Source of the DNA: Deinococcus radiotolerans
GTDB lineage: Bacteria; Deinococcota; Deinococci; Deinococcales; Deinococcaceae
Direction: 5' to 3'
Assembly (NCBI RefSeq): GCF_014647435.1
Contig: NZ_BMPE01000012.1
Span: forward strand, 37,482 to 101,481
Length of the DNA: 64,000 nt
A program made the translations under genes and the position numbers. The notes under the pieces are model-generated. The model was not told the DNA's origin. It did not search any database and saw only the letters and a list, made by a program, of their open reading frames with translations. Shown in pieces: positions 50,101-59,088 of this stretch (the stretch's first letter is position 1; each line of letters opens with the position of its first letter).

Positions 50101-51015
50101 TCATGACGGCAGCGGGGCGCGCCACTGGCCGTACGCGATGGTGCCGTACTCGTCCCGTTCCGTCGTGACGCGCTCCGGGTGTGGCACGTCGGCGAACAGG
50201 GCGCGCACCTGCGCTTCCGTGCGGGTGATCAGCCGCCAGTCCATGCACGCGTCCATGAACCCGATGTCCGGGCAGTCCGGCAGGAAGTTCGCGATCAGCA
50301 TCACGCCGCCCGGGCGCAGCATCTGCGCCATGCGGGTCGTGAGCCGCCGCGCGGCCCCGTCCGGGAGGTAGTCGAACAGGCCAGCGGCGTACACGACGTC
50401 CGCCTCGAAGGTCAGCTCACCGGTGATCACGTCGCGGATGTCCCCGGCGATCAGCTCGGTGTGCACGTCCGGGTAGCTGCGCCTGAGCTCGTCGAGGCTC
50501 TCCTGGTCCTGATCGACTGCCGCGAACGTGATCGGGTCGCCGCGGCGCACCGCGGACGACTGCCCGAGTTCGCGGCCGTGGCCGGCGGCCAGCGCCACGA
50601 CGCGCGCGTCCGGTCGGTTCTCGGCCGCGTGATCGATCAGGGTGGCGAGCCTCGCCCGGCGCGCGCGGACCGCGTGCGCGGCGGGGCTGTTCGTGGTGTA
50701 CGCGTACAGCCGCCCGCCGGGCGAGGCGGGATGCGGGAAACTCAGCGTCAGGCCGTACATGTGGTCGAGCATCACCGCGTCCCCGGCGTACCCGCGGGGT
50801 TTCTGGAACGCGCGGTGCGTGAACGGGCAGGCGTGCAGGTGCGCGAGCAGCGGGTGGGCGCGCAGGTCATGGATGCGCTCGGGCCAGTGGGCCGGGTCGT
50901 TCAGCAACCAGGTGCGCAGGGCCGGCCGCAACCGTTCCATGCCTTCCCAGTCGCGCTGATCCTCGAACAGCGCCAGCACTTCATCCGCGAGTACTTGAGT
51001 GGAACTGAGGGTCAT
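50101..51015 (-). CDS. Class I SAM-dependent methyltransferase
   Basis: ATG 51015 with AGGAGG upstream gives 304 residues. The SAM-binding part starts VVALAAGHGRELGQ (motif I variant), with FAAVDQDQESLDELR, ADVVYAAGLFDYLPD and MLRPGGVMLIANFLPD following. The helical N-terminal domain with FQKPRGYAGDAVMLDHMYGL resembles methyltransferases annotated for fatty-acid methyl-ester signal synthesis (PhcB-like), but that link is only a resemblance. A CGTGACC-N4-CGTGACC pair lies 58 bp upstream of the start, so it probably belongs to the regulon of the SARP-type regulator. Confidence 0.82.
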   Translation of the reverse strand: MTLSSTQVLADEVLALFEDQRDWEGMERLRPALRTWLLNDPAHWPERIHDLRAHPLLAHLHACPFTHRAFQKPRGYAGDAVMLDHMYGLTLSFPHPASPGGRLYAYTTNSPAAHAVRARRARLATLIDHAAENRPDARVVALAAGHGRELGQSSAVRRGDPITFAAVDQDQESLDELRRSYPDVHTELIAGDIRDVITGELTFEADVVYAAGLFDYLPDGAARRLTTRMAQMLRPGGVMLIANFLPDCPDIGFMDACMDWRLITRTEAQVRALFADVPHPERVTTERDEYGTIAYGQWRAPLPS

Positions 51016-51072
51016 ACGGGTACCTCCTGGGCCGCGGCGTCTGCCCGACTGAGGGCACCTTCGCAAGGCGGG

Positions 51073-51090
51073 CGTGACCGCACCGTGACC
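51073..51090. promoter_or_regulatory. SARP-type operator, site 1 (methyltransferase promoter)
   Basis: CGTGACC-GCAC-CGTGACC: two exact heptamers with an 11-bp period, 58 bp before the methyltransferase ATG. Confidence 0.7.
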
Positions 51091-51156
51091 GGACGCAGGG
51101 CGTGAGACTGGAGTCCGGACCGACGTCACCACAGCACCCAGCGGGACAAAGCGGCA

Positions 51157-51181
51157 GGGCGGCCTCCCCGGGGGGCCGCCC
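51157..51181. terminator. Hairpin after the 51225-52868 subtilase gene
   Basis: GGGCGGCC/GGCCGCCC stem lying 44 bp beyond the subtilase stop on the minus strand; no T-tract. Confidence 0.5.
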
Positions 51182-51224
51182 TGACACGCCTGTGCTCAGC
51201 GGATCAACGGTGCGGGTTCTGGAG

Positions 51225-52868
51225 TCAGCAGGAGTTGGAGATGCGCCGCAGGTCGAGGCGAAGGTGGCTGCACTGCAGTTCAGTGGGCGCTGGCCAACGT
51301 GTCTTGCCAGCCTGCACCCAGCGGACCAGAGCGCCCGTCACCAAGGGCGCAGCGAAGGAGGTGCCCCAGTAGGGCCTGGCGTCACTGGCTGCCCGCCCTT
51401 GGGCGGTGAGAGGAAGGAAGAAGAACCCAGGAGCAGTGAGGGACGGGTCCGTCGCAACCGGCATGGCCGGCTGAACCAGAACGGTGACTTTCTGGCCGTT
51501 GCGCGTTGCCCCGTTCCATGTCCGTCTCGGTTGGCCTCGCTGGAAGGTCTGCGGGGTGGGGTTACTCTGTTGGGACGCGCCGACCGAGTACATCGCGCCA
51601 CCGGACACCGGATCAACAGCCCAGTCGGCGGGGTACGCATTGCAGTAATCCAGTGGACCACCAGTCCGGCCAAGGCACCGGTCACTGTTGCCGTAGGCGA
51701 AGACCAGCGCGGCGCCAGTGGCGACGGCCGCATTAATCCCCTCACGCAGGATGGGATGGTCGTACGGCGTGGCCAGACTCAAGTGAACGATGACGGAGTG
51801 CGGATCATCAATCGCTTGGTGCGACGCATCACACAACCCGCGGAGGACCTGTACGAGCGAACAGACGCCTGCCTCATTGCAGGCCTGAGTGAACTTCAGG
51901 CCTGCGCCAGGCGCAACGAGACGGATAAGTTCAGCCACCCGTGAGCCGTGTCCCGTTGAGGCAAAGGTGTGGTTGTTGAACGTGAGTTGGGTGGTGAACG
52001 GGTCGGCTGGATTCAGGTCGGGGTGGTACGTGTCAATCAGGTAGACGGTCGCTGGGTCTTTGACCGTGTTCGTCCGCGCGTTCAGGTGAATGGAGTTCCA
52101 CGCGTACGCGTTGAGGAGATCAGGCGCGGCGTCGGACCAGTACGTGGAATCTGCCGGGGGTTGCCTCGCTGTATCCGGGGCGACCATGATGTTTGCGTCC
52201 TCGGCGAGCAGTTCTGCCTGATCAATCAGGATGCCGACTTGCCGTTGAAGGACCTCACTCCTGAGTTGGGAGTGGTAGATGGTCAACCCACAGATCCCAA
52301 CTTCGCCAGGGATTTTCGCTGTTTCAATCAGGGTGACCCCTTCGCTGTTCAATTCCCGCACGACAGCCTCGCGGGCTTGCGTCAGGGCGACACTGTCCCT
52401 CTGGCGTACCGGTTTCGTGAAGAGGGTGGCCAGCGCTTCTGGTCTGAAGGAATACTGATCCCCGGATGAAGGTGGGGAGGTCTGGACGCTCAAGACTCCC
52501 GTGATCCGGTCCAGGATTTGAATGTTCCGCTTCAACGGGCCAGCCTCAGAGGGACGCTCACCTGACTGCAAGACGCTGAGCACTTGTGGTCCCATTTGCG
52601 GGAGCTGGCCGGGGTCTTCGGGCAGCGTCATAATCAAAAACCAGTAGTCCGTATGATCCTCACACGCGACTGGGTAGGCGTGACTGCCAATCCAGACGCT
52701 CAAAGAGGTGGTCCCGCCAGTGCAGGTTTCATTCGGTGGGTCACTGATTTTGACCTGAAGCAGCCCCCCCGGGGCGATCTGGCTGGGGTAGATCTCCTCC
52801 ACAGGAATGGCGGCGCGGGCGACGCTGAGCAGCAGGGCGATCAGGAAGGCGGTCAGGGCTCGGTTCAT
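51225..52868 (-). CDS. Secreted subtilisin-like protease (S8), divergent
   Basis: A 547-residue protein with signal peptide (MNRALTAFLIALLLSVARAA). The catalytic residues can be placed: Asp in VYLIDTYHPDLNP, His in STGHGSRVAELIRLV and Ser in WGTSFAAPLVTGALVRW. Spacing is wider than in ordinary subtilases and the N-terminal 230 residues form a separate beta-rich and helical domain (SVWIGSHAYPVACEDHTDYW). Six or more Cys suggest disulphides. It starts 54 bp after the stop of the regulator gene and has its own heptamer pair in that gap. Confidence 0.82.
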   Translation of the reverse strand: MNRALTAFLIALLLSVARAAIPVEEIYPSQIAPGGLLQVKISDPPNETCTGGTTSLSVWIGSHAYPVACEDHTDYWFLIMTLPEDPGQLPQMGPQVLSVLQSGERPSEAGPLKRNIQILDRITGVLSVQTSPPSSGDQYSFRPEALATLFTKPVRQRDSVALTQAREAVVRELNSEGVTLIETAKIPGEVGICGLTIYHSQLRSEVLQRQVGILIDQAELLAEDANIMVAPDTARQPPADSTYWSDAAPDLLNAYAWNSIHLNARTNTVKDPATVYLIDTYHPDLNPADPFTTQLTFNNHTFASTGHGSRVAELIRLVAPGAGLKFTQACNEAGVCSLVQVLRGLCDASHQAIDDPHSVIVHLSLATPYDHPILREGINAAVATGAALVFAYGNSDRCLGRTGGPLDYCNAYPADWAVDPVSGGAMYSVGASQQSNPTPQTFQRGQPRRTWNGATRNGQKVTVLVQPAMPVATDPSLTAPGFFFLPLTAQGRAASDARPYWGTSFAAPLVTGALVRWVQAGKTRWPAPTELQCSHLRLDLRRISNSC

Positions 52869-52901
52869 GGTGGACCTCCGCGGGGAGTCTGTTGGGCTGG
52901 G

Positions 52902-52919
52902 CGTGACCGGGCCGTGACC
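52902..52919. promoter_or_regulatory. SARP-type operator, site 2 (subtilase promoter)
   Basis: CGTGACC-GGGC-CGTGACC: same heptamers and 11-bp period as site 1. It is 34 bp before the subtilase ATG, within the 54-bp gap to the regulator's stop codon. Confidence 0.7.
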
Positions 52920-52922
52920 GCG

Positions 52923-55292
52923 TCAGGGTGAGCGCAGACCGTCCGGGGCGTCTTTGAACTGCTGAATGAGGTGGTCGGCCTGCACGTCATGCCCAACCTG
53001 GCGCAGGAACGTGATGATCTGCAGGGCGTCCTCGAAGCGGCCCTCAATTTCGGCGAGGTTCGACGCGATCAGGGAAATCAGGTTGACGTGGCCGGCCTGC
53101 TGGGCGAGGTTCAGTGCTTCGCGGTAGCGTGGCCGGGCGTCGGTCACCCGGTCGCGGAGGTGGTAGACGACCGCCTGGGTGTTCAGGGCGTTGGCGAGAC
53201 CCACCTGATCACCCGTGGTCCGGTAGCAGCGTTCGGCCTGCGCGCCGAGCGTCAGGGCTTCGTCGAGCAGGCCGGCGCGGTGGTGCACGTGGGCGCTGTT
53301 GAGCAGGACGGTGCCCTGGAGGGCGGGTGTTTCGGCGGCGCGGTGCAGGTCGGTGAAGCGGTCCAGGGGCGCGCCGCGGCTGAGGCAGTCGAGGGTGGTG
53401 AGGTGCACCTGCGCTTCGGTGTGCCGGGCGTCATCACCGATGAGATGCCAGATGTTCGCGGCCGCGCGGTAATGGGCGGCGGCCGCATCCAGGTCGCCGA
53501 GACGATCGGCGGCGTGCCCGAGCGTGGACTGGGCGTGCGCGTACGCAGCGCTCAGGGCGGGCGCGACGGGCGTGGCGAGCGCCTGCGCTTCGCGGGGCTG
53601 CCCGCAGTACAGGTGCGCGGCGGCGCGCAGGGCGCGGACGTCGTCACTCAGGGGAAGCGCCTCGGTGACGCGCAGCGCTTCCGGGGCGCGGCCGAGGTCC
53701 AGCAGGGCCCAGCCGCGCAGGAGCAGTCCGTCTGGGGTGGGAGGGGCGGCTTCGAGGGTGGTCACGGCGGCCCAGGACGCCCCGCGGCTGCGCTGGACAG
53801 TGGCGTGCTCAAAGGCGGCGGCGGCGCAGCCGGGCACGTCGGACGTTTCCCAGAGGTGCCGCGCGGCGTGCCAGTGCGGCCAGGCCTGCCCTGGGGGGAG
53901 GTGACGGGCGAGGCGCAGGTGGATCAGTGCCGCCTCGTGGGGCTCGGCGGCGAGGAGTGCGCGGGCGGGTGTGAGCGCCCGGACGGTACCGTCCGGCTGG
54001 GTGAGCCCTTCGCGAGTCAGCTGTTCCAGGGCGCGGCTGAGCGAGGCTGCGTCGGTCCCGAGGGCAGCGCGGGTGGCGCGCAGGTCAGGCGCGTCCTGAG
54101 CGGTGAGGGTCAGGAACAACCCGAGCAGGTCCGGGCCCAGGTGCGTGAGGTGGTCGGCGAGACCCCGTTCGGGGGGAGCGCCCTGCAAGAAGGCGGTGAG
54201 GAGGGCCGGGTGGCCGCCGGTGGCTGCGAACGCGCCGGGATGTGCGGCGAGGTTCACTTCAGTGAGGACCTGAAGGGGCAGATGCAGGGCCGGGGGGAAG
54301 GCTGGGGGGGTGCGCGCGGCGATGATGAGTGCGGCGCCAGTGGCGTGGCGGGCGGTCTGCGTGAGGGCCTCCCGGGTGGGTTCGTCCAGGGCGTCCCAGT
54401 CGTCGACGGCGAGTTTGAGTCGCGGGTCATGCAGGAGGTCCAGGACGTCGGGGAGGGTGCGGGGTGGGCGGGGGCTGAGGGGACCGAAGGTGGCGTAGGG
54501 GTGGTCCGTGCGGGCGGGCAGGTGCCGCCAGCCGCGCGAGGTGAGGGCGCGCAGCAGGGCGGTCTTGCCGAACCCGGCGGCGCCGCTGAGCCAGGCGGTC
54601 TGCCCGGCGGGCAGGGCGCCAAGCGTGTCGAGTTCCGCGTCTCGCCCAAGCAGGGGCGCGCCGGTGGGGGCCGTGAACGATGGCAGCGGAAGCTGGAGTT
54701 CAGCCGCGTCGCGCCGCACGGCCAGCGAGAGGGGCTGTTCGGTGAGGCCAGCCACCGCCCACAGCCGCAGCAGATCCTCAGGGGCGCATGGGGCCGCGCC
54801 GGGCGCGTGGTAGGCCCGGTCGGCGTGCGTGAGGGCCTGATCCAGATGACCCTGAGCGTGGGTGAGTTCCGCCAGCGCCAGGTGCGCGGCGCGTGCCTCC
54901 GCACCCAGGGTTTCGCGGGTGTCCAGCACCCACTCCTCGAGTTCCGGACTCAGGTCGAGGTGCAGGCCGTGCAGGAAGGGGCCAGTGGCGAGTTCGGCCG
55001 CTTCGGGCAGCTGACCGGCTCGCAGCCGCGCGCGGAAGTCCAGCGCGTCACAGGCCAGGTGCGCTTCCACCTGCTGGTCGGTTTCCACGACCGCGCCGGA
55101 CAGGGGGCGCAGGCGGATGAGGTGCTGCGCGAGGGAATTCATGGGGTTGGCCGCGTCTGGCCAGAAGAGATCAGCCAGGTGACGGCGGGCCTGCGGGCCT
55201 TCGAGGCTGAGGTACGTCAGCAGCAGCAGGGGCTTTTCCCGGCGGTAGGTCACGCCGGTCACCGTCAGGCCACCGAACGTGAGTAACTTCAT
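52923..55292 (-). CDS. SARP/BTAD-type transcriptional activator with ATPase and TPR regions
   Basis: ATG 55292 gives 789 residues. The N-terminus MKLLTFGGLTV with REKPLLLLTYLSLEGPQARR and LADLFWPD is the winged-helix start of SARP/AfsR-type regulators, and a BTAD helical region follows to about residue 230. A P-loop (GAAGFGKTALLRAL) opens a STAND-like ATPase (LAVDDWDALDEPTREAL), and the C-terminal 300 residues are TPR-like repeats (AQSTLGHAADRLGDLDAAAA, LNTQAVVYHLRDRVTDARPR). Such proteins activate promoters with 11-bp-spaced heptamers, often in response to a ligand or peptide sensed by the TPR part. It is divergent from the caspase genes. Confidence 0.85.
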   Translation of the reverse strand: MKLLTFGGLTVTGVTYRREKPLLLLTYLSLEGPQARRHLADLFWPDAANPMNSLAQHLIRLRPLSGAVVETDQQVEAHLACDALDFRARLRAGQLPEAAELATGPFLHGLHLDLSPELEEWVLDTRETLGAEARAAHLALAELTHAQGHLDQALTHADRAYHAPGAAPCAPEDLLRLWAVAGLTEQPLSLAVRRDAAELQLPLPSFTAPTGAPLLGRDAELDTLGALPAGQTAWLSGAAGFGKTALLRALTSRGWRHLPARTDHPYATFGPLSPRPPRTLPDVLDLLHDPRLKLAVDDWDALDEPTREALTQTARHATGAALIIAARTPPAFPPALHLPLQVLTEVNLAAHPGAFAATGGHPALLTAFLQGAPPERGLADHLTHLGPDLLGLFLTLTAQDAPDLRATRAALGTDAASLSRALEQLTREGLTQPDGTVRALTPARALLAAEPHEAALIHLRLARHLPPGQAWPHWHAARHLWETSDVPGCAAAAFEHATVQRSRGASWAAVTTLEAAPPTPDGLLLRGWALLDLGRAPEALRVTEALPLSDDVRALRAAAHLYCGQPREAQALATPVAPALSAAYAHAQSTLGHAADRLGDLDAAAAHYRAAANIWHLIGDDARHTEAQVHLTTLDCLSRGAPLDRFTDLHRAAETPALQGTVLLNSAHVHHRAGLLDEALTLGAQAERCYRTTGDQVGLANALNTQAVVYHLRDRVTDARPRYREALNLAQQAGHVNLISLIASNLAEIEGRFEDALQIITFLRQVGHDVQADHLIQQFKDAPDGLRSP

Positions 55293-55622
55293 AGCGCAGT
55301 TTAACAAACTCAGGTAGACCGTGCGGCTGATTGTGCCGGGCGCCTCGGCGGCTGGTCACGCTGCGGTCACGGGCCGCTGGCCACACTGTCCTCACCTCGG
55401 CTGATCCGGCAGGGACGCAGCTGAGGTCTCAGACGCCTCGTCTCTGCGAGGAGGGAGCGGCAATTCAGGAGTGCCCGGCGTGGCCATCGGCCGGGGGCGG
55501 TTCATGCGCCGGCCATTTGGGCCGGCCACCAGCACAGGGTGCGGCCTGCGCCACGGGACGCACAGCGTCCGGCCCGCGGCCGGCATCAATCCGGCGGGTG
55601 TGCCCGCCGGTGGAGGTCACAC
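55293..55622. promoter_or_regulatory. Divergent promoter region of regulator and caspase genes
   Basis: 330 bp without a gene between the SARP-type regulator (minus) and the first caspase-like gene (plus). It contains operator site 3. Confidence 0.6.
55354..55371. promoter_or_regulatory. SARP-type operator, site 3 (regulator/caspase intergenic)
   Basis: GGTCACG-CTGC-GGTCACG, the reverse complement of CGTGACC-N4-CGTGACC. Orientation relative to the rightward caspase genes is the same as sites 1 and 2 relative to their leftward genes. It lies 62 bp from the regulator start and about 250 bp from the caspase start. Confidence 0.7.
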
Positions 55623-57080
55623 ATGGGGAGACGATGGATCGGTGGACTCACCACACTGGGGCTGTTGACCGCCGGGAGTGCCGCGCAGGCGGAGAGCCGC
55701 GCGCTGCTGATCGGCGTGGCCGAGTACCAGGACGGGTCCCGGCTTGACGGGGTGAGTGACGACGTTCAGCTCATGCGCGACGTCGCCGTGAAGATGGGCT
55801 TCACGCCCGCGCAGATTGTGACGCTGCGCAACCAGGAGGCGACGAAGCAGGGGATTCTCGACGCGGTCGCGCGCCTCGCGCGGGACGTCGGGCCCGGTGA
55901 GCGGGCCCTGCTGTACTTCAGTGGCCACGGCACGCAGGTACCTGACCAGGATGGGGACGAGCGGGACGGCTGCGACGAAGCGCTGCTGCCCTACGACCTG
56001 GCACATCCCCTGACGGATGACGAGCTCAGCGCCGCGACCGCGCGCGTGCAGACGCCGCACGTGCTGATGGTGGTCGACAGCTGCTTCAGTGGCACGATCA
56101 GCAAGGCTCCGTCCAGGAGCATGAACGTGACGGTCTTCCCGAAATTCAAGAGTGGCGCGTCCGGACTGACCTGCGGGGCCGCCATCAATGTGATGGCCGC
56201 CAAGGCCTCGGACGCGGTCGGGCGCGGCACGGCCGTGTACGGCCTGGATCAGACGGCCCGGCCCCCCGCACCGGGCCCCGCCCCGGACCGGACTCAGGTG
56301 ACCTTCAGTGCTGCCGCGCCGAATGAGGTGGCACTGGCCGCGCCGGGCGGTAGTTTCTTCACCCGGGCCCTGCACGAGCGGGTGATGGGCGCCTCAGGCG
56401 CCGTGAGTTTCGCGGAGCTGCGCGAGTACAGCGCCGAGTACGCCCGGCGCGCCGTCGAACAGCTCGGGGACGTGCCGTTCACCGCGCAGCATCCCCAGTT
56501 GGACGGTCCGGCGGCGCTGCTGAACACCAGTCTGCTGTCGTTCGGGCGGCCTGACCCGGTCACCCGCACGCCGCCAGATCTCGCGCAGGTGCCGTCCGGC
56601 GCGGCGCTGCTGGACCGGTACCTGAACACCAGTGGCTTTCTGGTCACGGTCACGCCGTCCGCCGCGAGATTCCGCGTGGGGCAGCCGATCAGCTACGCGG
56701 TCACGTCGTCCGACGACGGGTACCTGAACCTGCTGGAACTTGATGAGCAGGGCAACATCGCCATTCTCTTCCCGAATCAGTACGCGCAGGACAACCGCGT
56801 GCTGGCCAGCCGCACGTACACGTTGCCTGCCGCGGCTGACCGCCCGTACCGGTTCGTGGCGTCCGAGCCGCTCGGCATCACCCGGGTCGTGGCACTGGTG
56901 TCCGCCCAGCCGCTGAACCTCTACACGACGCCCGGCAACGCGGTGGGACCGTTCCGGATGCTGCTGAACCTGGAGCACTTCCAGCAGCTCGCGGCGCTGT
57001 TCAAGGCGACGAGTGTGCTGCCGCTACCGACCAGCACGACGCACGGCGCGGGCAGCGCGGTGATCGAGGTGCGCCGGTGA
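55623..57080 (+). CDS. Secreted caspase-like protease (C14) with C-terminal DUF4384-like domain
   Basis: ATG 55623 with GGTGGAGG upstream gives 485 residues with a signal peptide (GLTTLGLLTAGSAAQAES). The caspase-like (metacaspase/p20) core has LIGVAEYQDGSRLDGVSDDV, the catalytic His102 in LLYFSGHGTQ and Cys154 in VDSCFSGT. Residues about 325-420 (FRVGQPISYAVTSSDDGYLN, LLELDEQGNIAILFPNQY) are a DUF4384-like domain common in exported bacterial caspase proteins. It is the first of four rightward genes and probably the activator's target. Substrates are unknown; it acts outside the cytoplasmic membrane. Confidence 0.9.
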   Translation: MGRRWIGGLTTLGLLTAGSAAQAESRALLIGVAEYQDGSRLDGVSDDVQLMRDVAVKMGFTPAQIVTLRNQEATKQGILDAVARLARDVGPGERALLYFSGHGTQVPDQDGDERDGCDEALLPYDLAHPLTDDELSAATARVQTPHVLMVVDSCFSGTISKAPSRSMNVTVFPKFKSGASGLTCGAAINVMAAKASDAVGRGTAVYGLDQTARPPAPGPAPDRTQVTFSAAAPNEVALAAPGGSFFTRALHERVMGASGAVSFAELREYSAEYARRAVEQLGDVPFTAQHPQLDGPAALLNTSLLSFGRPDPVTRTPPDLAQVPSGAALLDRYLNTSGFLVTVTPSAARFRVGQPISYAVTSSDDGYLNLLELDEQGNIAILFPNQYAQDNRVLASRTYTLPAAADRPYRFVASEPLGITRVVALVSAQPLNLYTTPGNAVGPFRMLLNLEHFQQLAALFKATSVLPLPTSTTHGAGSAVIEVRR

Positions 57081-57096
57081 CGGCGGGCGGCGCGGG

Positions 57097-59070
57097 ATGA
57101 ACGCGGCTGGACGCGCCGTGACGGCCTGGCGGGCCGCGGCGCTGGCGCTGCTCACCTGTAGCCTCGCCAGCGCGGCCCCGTCGGCGGTGGTGGAGCAGGT
57201 GGTCTGGAGTGAGGACGGGCGTCGCGTGAACCTGACCGTGCAGCTCACTGACCTCGGGGCGCCCGCCGAGGTGCAGTTCAGCGTCAGTGGCGCGCCGCAG
57301 AGCCGGGCTCAGGCGCGCGGCACGGCCGTCACGGGTGGCGCCCAGCGCGTGACCGCCGAACTCGACGTGCCCGCCGAACGCCGCTGGAAGCCGCTGGAGA
57401 TCACCATGTCAGGCCTCCCGGATCTCGAAGGGCAGGTTACGCTCACGCCACCCGCCGGGAACCTGTACGTGCTGGCCGTAGGGGTGGCCACCTTCGGTAA
57501 GGGCTTTGCCAACCTCAGTGCGACCGTCAATGACGCGCAGTCGCTGAGTGCCACGCTGGAGCGTCAGCAGGGCCGACTGTACCGGAAGGTGACGTCGTAC
57601 CTCCTGACCGAGGAGCGGGCCACGCGCGAGCAGGTGGAACGCGCCATGGCGGACATCGCGGCCCGCGCCACGCCGGACGATACGGTGGTGGCCCTGCTCT
57701 CCTCGCACGGGGAAGTGTTCGGCGGGACCTACTACACCATGCTCTACCGCGGCGCGGCAGACGACCTTGAGCGGACCGCGCTGCCGCAGCAGGTGATTCA
57801 GGCGTTCTACACCAGCGTCAAGGGCCGCACCCTGCTGCTCATCGACACCTGCACCGCCGGCGCGGCGCTGCTGCAGACCAAGGGGGCCCAGGACGCCACC
57901 CAGGTCCTCGTTCAGGGCATTAACGACAGTGTCAGCCGCGCCAGCGCGCCCGGCAGTAAGGCGTTCATCAATGAGTACCGCGCGTTCATCACCGCAGCCG
58001 GACCCAATCAGCAGTCCCTGGAGTCCGCCTCGCTGGGGCACGGGTACTTCACGCTCGCGGTGCTCGAAGCGCTCGGCAACCAGTTCCAGCCGGACAGTGC
58101 CATTCAGGCGAACATTGATCCGAACAAGCCCCGCAGCGAGATTCAGACCCTGCAACTCCTGTCGTACGTGGTGACGCGCGTGCGCAACCTCAGCGCCGAC
58201 GAAACCGACGCGCGGCGGCGGCAGGTGCCGCAGTTTGACCCAGTTTCGGTGCCGTTCCCGATCGTGCAGTTCGCAGTGAACGTCCCAGTCGACCTGATCG
58301 CCGGCGGCGCGCGGGCGTCCCGGCCGGCGCAACCGGACGAGTCGAGTGGCGTGTTCATGTCCCCGCAGGGCGACGACCGCGCCAGCGGCGCCCGCGCCCA
58401 GCCGGTCCGAACGCTCACGCAGGCGCTGGCGCTGGGTTTCAGCCGCGTGACGCTGCTGCCGGGCCTCCATGACCTGCCCGCCGAGGTGATTCTGAACCGG
58501 CCCGTGACGCTGGACGGCGCAGCCAGCGGCGCCACCCTCCGCTGCACCAGTCGGGACGTGGGTGGCCTGAACATCCAGGCGGACGTGACGCTCATCAACG
58601 TGTCCCTGCGCGGCTGCCCGACGGCCCTGACGGTCACCGCGGGTCGCCTCACCATGCGCGGCGGGGAAGTGCGGGGCGCCATCCGCGCCGCGCGCGTCAC
58701 CCGGGCCAGCGCGGACTTTCAGGGCGTGCAGTTCGCAGAGAACGGCGCGGGGCGCTACACCGCGCTGGCACTGCTGGACGCGGCCGCCACGCTGGACGGC
58801 GCCGTGTTCAGGGACAACGATTACGACGCCATCCGCGTGGAGGGCACGTCCACCCTGACCGTGCAGGGCAGCACGTTTGACCACAACGCCCGCTCAGCCA
58901 CGCGCGGCGCGCACATCTGGGTGAACGGCACCGGCCGCGTCACCCTCACGGGCAGCGCCTTCAGCGGCGCGCACTACTCGGTGGCGTCCGTCAACCCCGG
59001 CACGCCCATCACCCGCTGCGCCATCACGGACCGCACGCCCGGACACACCTACCAGATCACGGGATGCTGA
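57097..59070 (+). CDS. Secreted caspase-like protein with C-terminal beta-helix
   Basis: A 657-residue protein starting 17 bp after the first caspase gene. A signal peptide (AAALALLTCSLASAAPS) and a beta domain precede a caspase-like core at about residues 120-370: LYVLAVGVATFGKGFANLSA, His204 in ALLSSHGEVFG and Cys252 in LLLIDTCTAGAAL. Both catalytic positions are kept. Residues about 430-657 are a right-handed beta-helix (GLHDLPAEVILNRPVTLDGA, LTMRGGEVRGAIRAARVTRA), perhaps for binding a surface polymer. Fusion of the two domains is uncommon. The upstream ribosome site is weak, so translation may be coupled to the first gene. Confidence 0.85.
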   Translation: MNAAGRAVTAWRAAALALLTCSLASAAPSAVVEQVVWSEDGRRVNLTVQLTDLGAPAEVQFSVSGAPQSRAQARGTAVTGGAQRVTAELDVPAERRWKPLEITMSGLPDLEGQVTLTPPAGNLYVLAVGVATFGKGFANLSATVNDAQSLSATLERQQGRLYRKVTSYLLTEERATREQVERAMADIAARATPDDTVVALLSSHGEVFGGTYYTMLYRGAADDLERTALPQQVIQAFYTSVKGRTLLLIDTCTAGAALLQTKGAQDATQVLVQGINDSVSRASAPGSKAFINEYRAFITAAGPNQQSLESASLGHGYFTLAVLEALGNQFQPDSAIQANIDPNKPRSEIQTLQLLSYVVTRVRNLSADETDARRRQVPQFDPVSVPFPIVQFAVNVPVDLIAGGARASRPAQPDESSGVFMSPQGDDRASGARAQPVRTLTQALALGFSRVTLLPGLHDLPAEVILNRPVTLDGAASGATLRCTSRDVGGLNIQADVTLINVSLRGCPTALTVTAGRLTMRGGEVRGAIRAARVTRASADFQGVQFAENGAGRYTALALLDAAATLDGAVFRDNDYDAIRVEGTSTLTVQGSTFDHNARSATRGAHIWVNGTGRVTLTGSAFSGAHYSVASVNPGTPITRCAITDRTPGHTYQITGC

Positions 59071-59088
59071 GGCATCCAGGAGCCCCAT

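Noticed and set aside
47638..50106. Plus-strand open frame of 822 codons
   Set aside because: It is the antisense of the solute-binding fusion gene, which has a signal peptide, ribosome site and two recognisable domains. The antisense product is rich in Gly/Arg/Val without motifs, as expected from GC-rich coding DNA read backwards.
52971..55286. Plus-strand open frame of 771 codons
   Set aside because: Antisense of the SARP-type regulator; no start signal and low-complexity Gly/Arg/Glu composition.
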